This document shows, piece by piece, positions 1-11,391 of a stretch of DNA of 64,000 nucleotides. The DNA is from Begonia masoniana. Lineage: Eukaryota > Streptophyta > Magnoliopsida > Cucurbitales > Begoniaceae. Both the position numbers and the translations under genes were made by a program. The notes below the pieces were generated by a model. It saw only the letters and a program-made list of their open reading frames with translations, did no database searches and had not been told where the DNA came from. The first letter of the stretch is position 1. The number at the start of each line of letters is the position of its first letter. The stretch covers positions 19,605,760 to 19,669,759 of the forward strand of contig CM039509.1 of assembly GCA_022432975.1 (NCBI GenBank), written 5' to 3'.

Positions 1-550
1 TGCCCAAATCGGGCTCCTCACTGCCAAGCAACCAAAGCCGGTCCAAGGGTCAGCAAACCCACGCCGGAGGTGACCAAAATCGGCCGGCGATCGGAGCTAA
101 AACAAGCTCGTCGCTCACAGCCTCAAGCGAACCGAAAACAGGGCAAAAACCACACTTACCGGGTCGGTTCGTGCGTGAAGTTAGCCGGGGATGCTAGCCC
201 TTGGTTTGCCGCCGTCGTCTGGTAGGAGAACGCCGGTGAACGGCTCGCCTTCGTCGTTCGCATCGCGCGTCTCCCTCCTCACCCCGACTCTGTTCTCGGG
301 TGCTCGAACACGACAGAATGGCTTCGGCCATTCTGTTGTGTTTTTATTTATTTATTTTTTATAAAAATATTTTATTTTTATTTGTTTATTTAATTTTTTA
401 TTTAACTAATTACTAAATCGCCCTCACGTTTTTAAACTAACTAATCCGTTAACATCTCTCACCTCACTCTCGGTCTAACTACTCCCGAAAATAATTTAAT
501 TAACCCACACCTACCACGTAGGTTAAAGGAGAAAATTCTCGGGTGTTACA
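1..550 (-). repeat. 3' LTR of A1 (partial)
   Basis: Matches 15107-15656 nearly base for base and ends in GGGTGTTACA. On the minus strand the LTR starts TGTAACACCCGAG directly after a purine-rich stretch (551-600, sense strand) ending AAGGGTGAAT, as expected for a polypurine tract. Contains the hairpin at 307-342. Confidence 0.9.
307..342 (-). other. Conserved LTR hairpin with four-base loop
   Basis: Stem of about 16 bp around GGC-TTCG-GCC on the plus strand (CGAA loop in the sense RNA). The same structure recurs at the same place in A1 5' LTR, A2, A3, A4 and A5. In sense orientation an ATG lies within the stem. Confidence 0.6.
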
Positions 551-1936
551 ATTCACCCTTCTTTCAAAAATTTTATCCTCAAAATTTGTGGCCTTGTTAT
601 TTCACAATGTACTCATCTCATCTCACCTACCCAATACCCTTACTCATCTATCGGTTACGCTCTAACCCGAATACTCACACGTTTACTAATCCTTACAATT
701 ATTGACTTCACTACACTTTACTACATCTCCCAAAGTTTTGACTTCACCTAACTCTACCCTCCATGGCCTAAGGCATTCATCACTAAGGCATTCATCACTT
801 AGACTCTTAAATCTCTCTAACTTAGTTCTCAACTCCAGCTTTTCCTCTGACTACGTTCACTTAATTATTTTTCTATTCTCATATTCATCAACACTTACAT
901 AATATCTTCATCTCATTTTTCCCAAAATCCTTAAGCTTTAATTTCCTTTCTACTCGCCTAACTTATCGCTCTGTCTCTTACACCTAATTACCTCGAACAA
1001 TCACGATATTTCATTAATCACCCTAACACTATCTATGTATAGCTCTCACTACTTAAATTATTAACTATCCTTTCAAAGTATAAAATAAATTCTCAAACTT
1101 ATGATCACTAAACTCAATCTATCCAATTATCTTTAGTCAGTCATCATCAAACACACTCAAATTCTTAGGTCCATACAAACTTGCTCCCAACTTTACACTC
1201 AACACTCATCACCCAAATACCTTAAATGATATCGACTTACTTTGACTTCAACCTCATAAATTGAAAAATTGAAATCTTCCCTAGATTCCCAGCCTTCCTG
1301 AATTACCCAACTTAAACCTATCAACTCTTAATCTTATCAACTTTGACCTCAACGATTTATAACACCAGCGGTTCCAACTTCGTTACATACGAGTCAAACC
1401 CTCGGAATTTCTTTAACTTAATCTTATCCCTAATGTACACATTCTTCAGTACCTTTCTATGGCTCATTATTCACTCCACAACTACTCCTCATTGTCACCT
1501 CTCTATGACTCTCGTTTGGGTCATACTAACTAACTATACCTCTTAACACTCCTCAGTACATACCCCTCTCAATCATTCACTTAGACTAAACCTCTTGAAT
1601 ACAGTTCATTGTACGTAACTCTAAATATCCCACCGTGTTCTCTCGTCTTATCCACATAACGTACGTGCTAAGGGTCTCTCTAAGGGTCTCTCAATGGTTT
1701 AGGACATCTCCCAAAATTTCGCTTCTACCCTTAAGCTCTCCTATAACTCATCGCACCACAAATCTTCAAGGGTTTACTAAAGGCCCCCATTCTATCTATT
1801 CTAATCTTTTATCGCATAAGATGTAACTCTCTAAGGAAAACAGAAACTCATCCTATGTGTATCCTTCTTATGTTATACCTTGTCCGTTTCGCTTTTACCA
1901 TAAATTCCTAGCGAATTCCTATCTATTCAAACCATC
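551..1936 (-). mobile_element. A1 interior, left part, non-coding
   Basis: Purine-rich on the sense (minus) strand, dense in stop codons in all frames, without any protein motif I recognise. It continues to 12562-12775 across the C1/B1 insertion. The style resembles the non-coding interior of B1 (5085-7692), but I cannot show homology by eye. Confidence 0.6.
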
Positions 1937-2843
1937 GATTCTGTAACGACCCGAGGAGGATCGCCACGAAATTCTTGACTTTTCATAAAACTTTAACTCA
2001 TATTTGAACTCTTTTCTCCTTCTCCCCTTTTTTTCTTTATAACAGTATACCTAACATGTAATACCTGGCTTTGGGGGATTTAAATTTATTCCGTTATAAA
2101 CGGCAATTTTGTAAATACGCCGGATTAAGTCCGTTTTACGAACGGAAAGTTTTAACAAAGCCGTGATAATAAATTGGAATTTATGATGAAATATGAGAAT
2201 TTTGGAAAATCAGATCGTTAGATATATAACGAGACAATGGTGGAAGAAATTGAAAAATGGAAGGGCAATTTAGTAATTTTCAAGCCAAGATTTAATAAAA
2301 ACAAAAATCCCTCATTTCTTTCTTCCTCTTCACGACAACTCCATTTCCTCTTCCTTTCTTTCACGCGACGCTCTCCTTTCCTCTTGCGGTTCTCCTCTCC
2401 GTGGTCGAAAGCTTGCCTTCCGGTGATAGCTTCTTTTCGTTTTCTTCTTCAAACGTTACTCTAGGTACGAATCTACGACTTTGGAACATTAGACTTCGAT
2501 TTCTAGAGTTTAAAACGATTAGGGTTCGTTAGGGTTTTCGTTGAAAACGTGAATCGAGGGTTTAAATTTATAGGTTGAGCTTAGTTACGACTCTAATAGA
2601 CGTATTGGTTATTATTAGAGCTTATTTCATCGATTTGTTGAGGTGTATTGAAGCATTGGTTAAATTGGAGCTTAAAAACCTCCATTAATGGAGTTTGGTG
2701 AATCACGAGCGTGAGTTGCTCGATGAAATGCCTCAAGGAGATGTTTTATAATTTTAGGGAGTTTTATTTAGTTAGGAGTTAATGATTTTGGAGTTTGGTG
2801 ATTTTAGACTCGATTTAATGCTATATATTGTGAAATGTTATAG

Positions 2844-3481
2844 GTGAACAAGCATTTCTGGACGAAGCTCGGTGTGCGACGGACGCGAGGTAAGTCTCTG
2901 TGACTTGTTTGGCCATCTAGGCCTACACCGTACGAATTGAGTCGATCGAGGATATTTGAGATGCATTTTGGTAGTTTGGAACGGGTAGTTAGAATTACGT
3001 TTTGTTAAGTCGTTAATTGTTAGTTTAATATTGTATATTTTTACTTGCTTTAATTATTGTATTGAGCACGTTCATGCATCATTTTCTAAGCACGCATGCA
3101 AAATGAATTTCAAAGCGTTTAACATAGAAAAAAGGTAAACAAAGTACGTAATTGAGCAACAGAGATAGTCATGCCGGGTGCGGTGGTTCAGGCATGGCTG
3201 TCGAAGGAAGCATGCTTTCCCCCCGTGTTAGATCCGAGGGGCTATCCAATCGCGGGATGTGCCGCTCCTATCTAACGAGAGTGAAGCCCCGGGTGACACA
3301 TAGACACAGAAACAAAGAAACAAAGAAATGAAAAGAATGCAGAGTTTCAAAAGAACATAGCATAGCATAGCATACATTTGCATTCACTTAGATTTACTGA
3401 GCCTCTAGCTCACGTGTTTAATTCTATGGTGTAGGAGAAATTGAGACAGGTGAGGAAGACGTCCCTCCGCCTGAAGTATGA
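2844..3481 (+). pseudogene. LTR mini-gene exons 2 and 3 in B1 (frameshifted)
   Basis: Exon 2 is 2844-2889 between TATAG and GAG|GTAAGT; exon 3 is 3435-3481 after GGTGTAG and ends in TGA. Exon 2 encodes W-T-K-L-G-V-R-R-T-R, joined through a split Gly codon to G-E-I-E-T-G-E-E-D-V-P-P-P-E-V-stop in exon 3. It is 46 nt rather than a multiple of 3, so the frame from exon 1 is broken by one base. The 3' LTR carries the same blocks. Confidence 0.35.
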
Positions 3482-4035
3482 GCAGATTGAAGGAGGAGGC
3501 CCGTGGGAGTGCACTGGCAGTCGGAGCGTTATTTTGACCCGTGGGGACGTACATAGGTATTTTGGGTTAGACATGATAGAAATTGTTAGAATATTATAGG
3601 ATGTTGGAATCTAGTTAAGTAGTATAAAATATTTTGTGAATTGGATGTATTTTGTAAATGTTTTACCGATTTCAAAAACAGGAGGATATGTTACACTTTT
3701 AAAAGGAACCACGCGGTTCGTTTTTACGAAATTGATTGTATTTGAGTCGGGAAATGGGTGGATGATAGTATGTGCGACGTATATGTGTAGACGTGTGTTT
3801 GTTAAAGGTATGTAAAAGAATGCGATGAAGGAATGAGAAAAGAGACGAATGCAGTGTGTTGAGTTGTGAGTGTGTAGTGTGAAGTGCAGGGAGTGAGGAA
3901 CGAAGGAAACAGGGGAAAGGGAGAAAAGGAGGGAGGCGACGGGTCGCTGAAAGAAAGGAGTTGGATCGCAGAACTCTCTGGTTTTCCAGAGGGTTCGGCA
4001 AACGTACGCGGGAGGAGTGGCGTACGGTCGGTTTG

Positions 4036-4150
4036 AGGGTCGGATTTCACGTTCTGGAAACAGAACGTGAACCGACCGAACGCTTGAAGATGAGCGTTCG
4101 GGCGGCTGTGTGAGGGGCGCCCGAACGCAAGTCTTCATGCGTTCGGTCGC
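4036..4150 (+). other. Hairpin-rich tract in B1 LTR
   Basis: An 11-bp stem with a GAAA loop (CACGTTCTG/CAGAACGTG, near 4048-4075) is followed by inverted repeats of GAACGC/GCGTTC type near 4078-4105 and 4120-4145. The same positions in D, F, G, H and K1 hold other palindromic sequences. Confidence 0.55.
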
Positions 4151-4448
4151 CTGTGCTTTTCAGGTCAGAATTGCCTTTCCTGCCCCTCCCCGGTTTCGAT
4201 GGCCTGTTTGCTTCACATGACCGATGCATTTTTAGTCATTTTTTTATGGTTTTTGAGTATTGTTTTATTTGTTTTAAGTTTTAATTTAATTGCTCCAATT
4301 ATATCCAATTGGTTTTAAATTTGCCAAAAGATTTTAACGAGTTTTAATTCCGCCTAAACGTTTGAAAGATCAAATTGAGGATTTGTAATCGAAAAAGAAA
4401 AATACTTTACGGAAATTTAAGGGAATAGCTTAAGGGTCGTTACAGTTA

Positions 4449-4460
4449 TGGTATCAGAGC
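4449..4460 (+). other. Primer-binding site of B1 (tRNA-iMet)
   Basis: TGGTATCAGAGC, four bases after the 5' LTR; complementary to the 3' end of plant initiator-Met tRNA. The leader following it (GGGTTTTAAAA...TTCTGTAGACTGC) is nearly the same in D (minus, about 48750-48824) and G (57123-57190). Confidence 0.92.
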
Positions 4461-4531
4461 CCCCGGGTTTTAAAAACGGTTCTGTAGACTGCACGACTGC
4501 TCAGCCACTACGCGGACATCCTTCATCAACT

Positions 4532-4594
4532 GTAAGTACGTTTAATTGCCTTCTTTAAATTCGATTTCTTAGGATTATTTGTTTGGTTTTATAG
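4532..4594 (+). other. Splice-like segment between leader and gag of B1
   Basis: Bounded by ACT|GTAAGT and TTTTATAG|GA, 63 nt, ending just before the gag ATG at 4605. D (48688-48753, minus, 66 nt) and G (57195-57254, 60 nt) have the same borders at the same place. Could be a short intron or a conserved leader element; no transcript evidence. Confidence 0.4.
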
Positions 4595-4604
4595 GAGATA
4601 TAAA

Positions 4605-5084
4605 ATGGTCCGTGATAGAGATGTTAGGGACGAAGCCTTGGATGGGCTGAAGGATCTGCTCGATCGTCAGGCCCGACATATAGACCGACAAGCACAGTTT
4701 ATAGATAGGCAATTTCGTCAGCTTGAGATATTGACAAACCGGGAAAGCCTAAGGACCCAAGATGTGGTCACTCCCAATAATCGTGGTACGAAGAGGACGG
4801 GAAGGGAGGAAACCAAGCAAAGCCGACGAAAGTGCGTACGAAGAATTTATCGAAGACCTCTGTGTCCTGAATGCCAGAAGGAGCATTATGGCGGTTGTAG
4901 ATTAGGCACAGGTAAGTGCTTTCGATGTGGAGTCGTGGGCCACTATGTCCAGGATTGCCCGAAGTCAGGCAGGGACCGACTGGGTAGGAATCAGAAAAAT
5001 GTTACACTAATAATGTTTGCCTTTTCTGGAGAAGAAGAAAACGCCCAACCTTCAGCTGTTTCAGGTAGAGTTTTGTTTCAATAA
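4605..5084 (+). CDS. Truncated gag: N-terminal coil fused to zinc knuckle, capsid core missing
   Basis: 159 aa, starting M-V-R like the gag starts of D (48674, minus) and G (57265). Residues about 15-50 are polar, with repeated D-R-Q and Q-x-x-x-I-D-R units consistent with a coiled coil, matching the N termini of D and G. The protein then passes directly to a basic stretch and a CCHC knuckle (C-F-R-C-G-V-V-G-H-Y-V-Q-D-C). The capsid core seen in D and G (E-E-W-I-x-T-M-E-D-M ... F-E-A-L-S-R-F-A-P) is absent, as is the protease D-T/S-G motif. The frame is intact, so a small RNA-binding Gag-like protein could be made, but particle assembly would need a partner. A simple internal deletion explains it best. 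Confidence 0.7.
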   Translation: MVRDRDVRDEALDGLKDLLDRQARHIDRQAQFIDRQFRQLEILTNRESLRTQDVVTPNNRGTKRTGREETKQSRRKCVRRIYRRPLCPECQKEHYGGCRLGTGKCFRCGVVGHYVQDCPKSGRDRLGRNQKNVTLIMFAFSGEEENAQPSAVSGRVLFQ

Positions 5085-7692
5085 GTAATAGAATGAAGAA
5101 TAATAGAATGGAGATGTAGTATGGAGTAAGAATTCGAGAGTAATAGTCGGATAATAGATAGGAGTAGGTTTGAAGATAGAGAGGTAAGAGAATGATAGAA
5201 GGTGGGTAAGAAGAATTCCTAAGTGAATCTTGACGATAAGGCAGTAGATAGATGTGAGACCATAAAGGCCTTATAGAAAGAGAGTTATGTGGTAGAAGGA
5301 TTAACCTGACCTAACCATAGGAAGTTGCACACTTAGAACTGGGTACCGTAAGGACGATACAACCTATAATGTGTAAGATTTAAGGAGATAGAAACTAGAC
5401 CTTAGTTGACAAATCCTAAGAGTTTTAGAATATGATCAATCAAAGAGGAATTCGAAGTTTAGATGTAAGATTTACTAAAAGATACGCTGGATTGTTGAGA
5501 GGAAGTGTAAAGTATTAATTTCTTTGGCAGTAAGGGACGATGGATCAAATACAACGTTGTAGATGAGAGATCAAGGTGATTTCAAAGGAATATTCATATT
5601 GACCAATATCGATGATGAAGATAAGGGAATTTACTCGGAATTGGGAGGTTAACAAATCTCGAGACAATAAAGAATCGAGGTTATGCAAGAGGTAATACTC
5701 GAGTAACAAAAGTTGGCCGGTCTCTATGAGAGAATGGTCATCTGAGAAGGTTAGTCGGTATCGAATGGTTGCCCATTTCGTGGAAAGATTTCGATCGACA
5801 TACCCTAAAGGGGAGACACAGAGAAGTCAAGAGTGACCGATGATTTGTAGACGCGTAGGGCATTTGGGTATTGTTTGATTAGAGGTTATGAAGAAGAAGC
5901 AGAAGTAGGAGAGCTAGAGGACTTAAGAACCCAAACACAATAACCACTAAGGAAATAACTTAGCACCCTAAATTGGAAGCCATATTTCGGGTTTAAGACG
6001 ACTAGTGTGGCTATGGAAGGGATGACGACTCAACTAGAGTGAATCTGTAGTTGGTACGACTTTAGTTGAGGGCCGTGGATGTGAGGTTTACCACCGGGAT
6101 GAAAGTAGGGATACCAATGTTCGAAGAATTAGGAAGGCTGGTTTTAATGAGGAGATGTTCTAAATAATCGGAAAAGTAAAATGGTAAGATTTAAAAATTT
6201 GAGGAGATTGGAGTAAAGGAGTGAATTTATCTGCAACAAGTTTGCAAGCGAGCAGACTGTTGGATGAATTGTTGCATGGGAGCCAAGTGGAATAATTAGA
6301 ACCCGACTAGAACGAACAAAAGGATATGGACCATAGGATAACTTGGAAGAAGTCCATGTGCGACATTTGAGGTAAGTGCGGGGGATTGTTAGGTTCAATG
6401 AAGAGTTAAGATTAGAAGTTTAACTCAGTGGTTAGCGCCGAATGATTTGTGAAATTTGCGGTTTATAGAATAGGGAGGACAAAGGAGTGCAATAAACCCA
6501 CTTAAGTAAACTTAGAGTGAGATTAAGTTAGAAAGTGTTCCGAAAGACTGGTGTTTATCTGATCGAGACCGATAGACACATGGGTGATATAAGGTTATAA
6601 TAAATTGTTGAAGTGAGTCTATAGCAAAACCTGGGAATTTAATTGTACTTGGAATTAACAAGGAATTGAGCTAAACAAATGAGCGTAATGTACATAGTAT
6701 GAAAATTTTTATTAAGACTCGCGAGGTGTCCAAGTAAATGTACAAGTTGGATACTGTTGACGGAGAAGTTTTGTGGGAACGTTGCTAGGGAAGTGTGGAC
6801 TCGGGTGGTCGTAATAGTGACTAAGGTAAGGATCAACAAAATTATACATGAGTTTAGTTTACAGCTCCGATGTAAGTAGAAATTGTTATATCCGATAGGT
6901 GGATAAGATCATAGTGCAATTGAGATTTAGCGTTGGAATAAGTAAATTGAAAAGGCTTTGAGGGCGTGAAGTGGCTAGGTACATATTCGATAAACACGGG
7001 ATTAAGAAAGATAGAAACTAAGGAAACTCAATTTGAGGAATTGAAGTTAAAATAAAGGGGAGTTTGGATTACAACTTGGGTGTTGCTAGGAGTCCTTGAA
7101 TGTTAGTCAACCCAGATGATGTTGGGAAGTTGAAGTTATTTCGAGGATTGAGAATAAAGATAATCGTTAGTAGAGACCAATTGATAAGTTAGAGGCTTAA
7201 CGTTTTGTGGTGATTAAAAGAGACCAACGCGTGCTCGGGTCATTAGGTGTCTAATATGCAGGTAGAGATCGTTTGGTTAAGGACTTAGGAAATTTGGTAA
7301 GATTTAAGGCGTAAGTGAGAATGTGTTTAGGCCAATTGAAAGTAAGGAATGCAGTTGGGTTGTTCAAATTGGAGATTTAGGAGTTTATTAGCGTCCGATG
7401 CCTAACCACGGACGTGTTTAGTCAAATCAAACTGGTGGATGTGATCAGAAGACTAATGTTGAGTCGTTGGTTTAAGAGATTTAGCTCAGAACCATAGAGA
7501 TTGACCACAAGTGTAATAGGATTAGAGTTCTTAAGGAGAGATACGAGTTTTGGAGAGATAGAAGGAAAAGGCTCGAGAGGAACGGAACGATAGTAAGTTG
7601 AAGAATAAAGCCGCAAGACAAAATACAATAATATCGAGGACTATAAGTTAAGTCAAATTTTGAGGACAAAATTTCAATTAAGGTGGATGGAT
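5085..7692 (+). mobile_element. Non-coding interior of B1
   Basis: 2.6 kb, strongly purine-rich on the plus strand, stops in all frames, no RT, integrase or protease motif seen. It ends in TTTTGAGGACAAAATTT and GGTGGATGGAT before the 3' LTR, the usual gypsy 3' end and polypurine tract. In length and character it is filler of the kind found in large non-autonomous LTR derivatives. Confidence 0.7.
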
Positions 7693-10056
7693 TGTAATAC
7701 CCGGCTTTGCGGGATTTAAATTTATTCTGATATAAACGGCAATTTTGTAAATACGTCGGATTAAGTCCGTTTTACGAACGGAAAGTTTTAACAAAGCCGT
7801 GATAATAAATTGGAATTTATGATGAAATATGAGAATTTTGGAAAATCAGATCGTTAGATATATAACGAGACAATGGTGGAAGAAATTGAAAAATGGAAGG
7901 GCAATTTAGTAATTTTCAAGCCAATATTTAATAAAAACATAAATCCCTCATTTCTTTCTTCCTCTTCACGACAACTCCATTTCCTCTTCCTCTCTTTCAC
8001 GCGACGCTCTCTTTCCTCCGGCGATTCTCCTCTCCGTGGTCGAAAGCTTGCCTTCCGGTGATAGCTTCTTCTCGTTTTCTTCTTCAAACGTTACTCTAGG
8101 TACGAATCTACGACTTTGGAACGTTAGACTTCGATTTCTAGAGTTTAAAACGATTAGGGTTCGTTAGGGTTTTCGTTGAAAACGTGAATCGAGGGTTGAA
8201 ATTTATAGGTTGAGCTTAGTTACGACTCTAATAGACGTATTGCTTATTATTAGAGCTTATTTCATCGATTTGTTGAGGTGTATTGAAGCATTGGTTAAAT
8301 TGGAGCTTAAAAACCTCCATTAATGGAGTTTGGTGAATCACGAGCGTGAGTTGCTCGATGAAATGCCTCAAGGAGATGTTTTATAATTTTAGGGAGTTTT
8401 ATTTAGTTAGGAGTTAATGATTTTGGAGTTTGGTGATTTTAGACTCGATTTAATGCTATACATTGTGAAATGTTATAGGTGAACAAGCATTTCTGGACGA
8501 AGCTCGGTGTGCGACGGACGCGAGGTAAGTCTCTGTGACTTGTTTGGCCATCTAGGCCTACACCGTACGAATTGAGTCGATCGAGGATATTTGAGATGCA
8601 TTTGGGTAGTTTGGAACGGGTAGTTAGAATTACATTTTGTTAAGTCGTTAATTGTTAGTTTAATATTGTATGTTTTTACTTGCTTTAATTATCGTATTGA
8701 AGCACGCATGCAAAATGAATTTCAAAGCGTTTTACACAGAAAAAAGGTAAACAAAGTACGTAATTGAACAACAGAGATAGTCACGCCGGGTGCGGTGGTT
8801 CTTGCATGGCTGTCGAAGAAAGCATGCTTTCCCCCCGTGTTAGATCCGAGGGGCTATCCAATCGCGGGATGTGCCGCTCCTATCTAACGAGAGTGAAGCC
8901 CCGGGTGACACATAGACACAGAAACAAAGAAACAAATAAATGAAAAGAATGCAGAGTTTCAAAAGAACATAGCATAGCATAGCATACATTTGCATTCACT
9001 TAGATTTACTGAGCCTCTAGCTCACGTGTTTAATTCTATGGTGTAGGAGACATTGAGACAGGTGAGGAAGACGTCCCTCCGCCTGAAGTATGAGCAGATT
9101 GAAGGAGGAGGCCCGTGGGAGTGCGCTGGCAGTCGGAGCGTTATTTTGACCCTCGGGGACGTACATAGGTATTTTGGGTTAGACATGATAGAAATTGTTA
9201 GAATATTATAGGATGTTGGAATCTGGTTAAGTAGTATAAAATATTTTGTGAATTGGATGTATTTTGTAAATGTTTTACCGATTTCAAAAACAGGAGGATA
9301 TGTTACACTTTTAAACGGAACCACGCGGTTCGTTTTTACGAAATTGATTGTATTTGAGTCGGGAAATGGGTGGATGATAGTATGTGCGACGTATATGTGT
9401 AGACGTGTGTTTGTTAAAGGTATGTAAAAGAATGCGATGAAGGAATGAGAAAAGAGACGAATGCAGTGTGTTGAGTTGTGAGTGTGTAGTGTGTAGTGCA
9501 GGGAGTGAGGAACGAAGGAAACAGAGGAAAGGGAGAAAAGGAGGGAGGCGACGGGTCGCTGAAAGAAAGGAGTTGGATCGCAGAACTCTCTGGTTTTCCA
9601 GAGGGTTCGGCGAACGTACGCGGGAGGAGTGGCGTACGGTCGGTTTGAGGGTCGGATTTCACGTTCTGGAAACAGAACGTGAACTGACCGAACGCTTGAA
9701 GATGAGCGTTCGGGCGGCTGTGTGAGGGGCGCCCGAACGCAAGTCTTCATGCGTTCGGTCGCCTGTGCTTTTCAGGTCAGAATTGCCTTTCCTGCCCCTC
9801 CCCGGTTTCGATGGCCTGTTTGCTTCACATGACCGATGCATTTTTAGTCATTTTTTTATGGTTTTTGAGTATTGTTTTATTTGTTTTAAGTTTTAATTTA
9901 ATTGCTCCAATTATATCCAATTGGTTTTAAATTTGCCAAAAGATTTTAACGAGTTTTAATTCCGCCTAAACGTTTGAAAGATCAAATTGAGGATTTGTAA
10001 TCGAAAAAGAAAAATACTTTACGGAAATTTAAGGGAATAGCTTAAGGGTCGTTACA
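7693..10056 (+). repeat. 3' LTR of B1
   Basis: 2364 bp, starts TGTAATACCCGG and ends GGGTCGTTACA. Nearly identical to 2057-4444 apart from the deletion near 8700 and a few substitutions. Confidence 0.93.
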
Positions 10057-10344
10057 TAACAGGCTTAAAGACTTTAACTTAATGGTTGGAAAGTTAGTCC
10101 CTCGTACATGCTTCCATTCGACGTAGAAGTTGCATGGGTCTGCATGCATCAACAGATAGACATTGCATATTCCGGATGGCACGTGCACCTCTCATGACTC
10201 ATTTAAACACCCAACGGCAGATGCGAATACTCGCATCGACCGACGATCACGTGCATCTCGGGTGACCAATTTAAAACATGCACCGATAGACATGTGATAT
10301 TCACGTGTTCATCTATGACGTCTTTCGACAGCTTACAAGCTCTA

Positions 10345-10675
10345 TATCATCCGATCACTAAACGACAAGTTATTATTTACATCATCCGGTGAGGGAATAT
10401 ACTTCATCTTCCGGTGAAATAGGGAAACATCATCCGATGGACATGTGCTCCCCACGTGCATAATTAAAACATGACCCGGTCACTAAACGACAAGGAAACC
10501 CTCACATCGTCCGATGGCTAAACACTCTATATCTGCCGATCGCTAGGCGACAAAATGACACTTTCATCATCTGATGGCTAACACTCTACATCTGCCGATC
10601 GCTAGACGACAAAATAGCACTTTCATCATCTGATGGCTAAACACTCTACATCTGCCGATGACGTCAGCTGGATGA
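10345..10675 (-). repeat. About 60-bp tandem repeat in C1, downstream array
   Basis: About three clear units plus degenerate ones containing TCTGCCGATCGCTAGACGAC and TCATCATCTGATGGCTAA. In sense orientation it lies after the exon-3 block. Arrays with the same CTGCCGAT core occur at the corresponding place in C2 (43886-44262) and L (22845-23300). Confidence 0.75.
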
Positions 10676-11230
10676 ATGCCTCATCCAACTTCTATCTTAT
10701 GGCAGTAAAACAATATGATCATCAAACAACCTAATCCAACAGAAAAATACTACAACTCACCCAAATCTTAACCTGGGAATTATAAACCCTAATGAGTGAA
10801 AACCATATCCCATACAAGATACACATAGCGGAAGGCTTAAGCAAAACAGACCATTCAATGATCCTTAAAAGCGTTAACAGACTCTAAATTCAAACCATTA
10901 AAAATTCGAATCTCCTTGTTATAGGTAAACTCTATTCTACTTAGTCATCTGTTTATCATAAACTTCTCCGACTTACTATGGGTATAACAAGGGAACTTGA
11001 TCGCCTATCCAGCCTTCACTGTCACACTGAGCATCCTCCAGCAACCAAGCTTAGACATCTTCATTGACCTTGAGTTCCTCACCTGAAAACTCGTCACCTA
11101 CATCATAAGGTTTAAACTATAAGCCTAATGCTTAGTAAGGAATGCAACACTAACATGGATGCATGAATGCATAATTTGGGAAAATCACATGCTCATAAGT
11201 CTTTTCTTGTTCATGTCTTTGCTCGTAATC

Positions 11231-11391
11231 ATCATTGATAGTCATGGATCAAAATCATCATTCATAATCATTGATCATATTCATCATTCATAATCATTGA
11301 TCATATTCATCATTCATAGTCATTGATCATATTCATCATTCATAGTCATTGATCATATTCATCATTCATGGTCATTGATCATATTCTTTGT
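11231..11391 (-). repeat. 26-bp minisatellite in C1
   Basis: About five units with core CATTGATCATATTCATCATT. Lies between the exon-3-like block (about 11093, minus) and the exon-2-like block (about 11846-11891), in the putative second intron. Confidence 0.85.

Larger units (their letters stand above)
2057..4444 (+). repeat. 5' LTR of B1
   Basis: TGTAATACC...GGGTCGTTACA, 2388 bp. Contains an A/T-rich TATA-like stretch near 2291-2305, a donor-like CTAG|GTACG at about 2463, an exon-2-like block 2844-2889, an exon-3-like block 3435-3481, a short CATAG repeat near 3357-3373, and hairpins near 4048-4075 and 4120-4145. Confidence 0.93.
2057..10056 (+). mobile_element. Complete LTR retrotransposon B1 (non-autonomous Ty3/Gypsy)
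   Basis: 5' LTR 2057-4444, PBS 4449-4460, gag-like ORF 4605-5084, non-coding interior to 7692, 3' LTR 7693-10056, flanked by TSD TAACA (2052-2056 and 10057-10061). LTRs are nearly identical; the main difference is a 23-24 bp deletion in the 3' copy near 8700, between short GCACG repeats. Near-identity, a perfect TSD and intact PBS and PPT indicate fairly recent transposition, yet protease, RT, RNase H and integrase are absent. The leader matches those of D and G, so mobilisation in trans by such an element is the simplest inference. Confidence 0.93.

Noticed and set aside
9022..9750. 242-codon minus-strand frame in B1 LTR (and 175 codons at 3611-4138)
   Set aside because: Antisense to the LTR transcript, covers a purine-rich tract, differs between the two LTR copies by a frame change, and has no homology I recognise.
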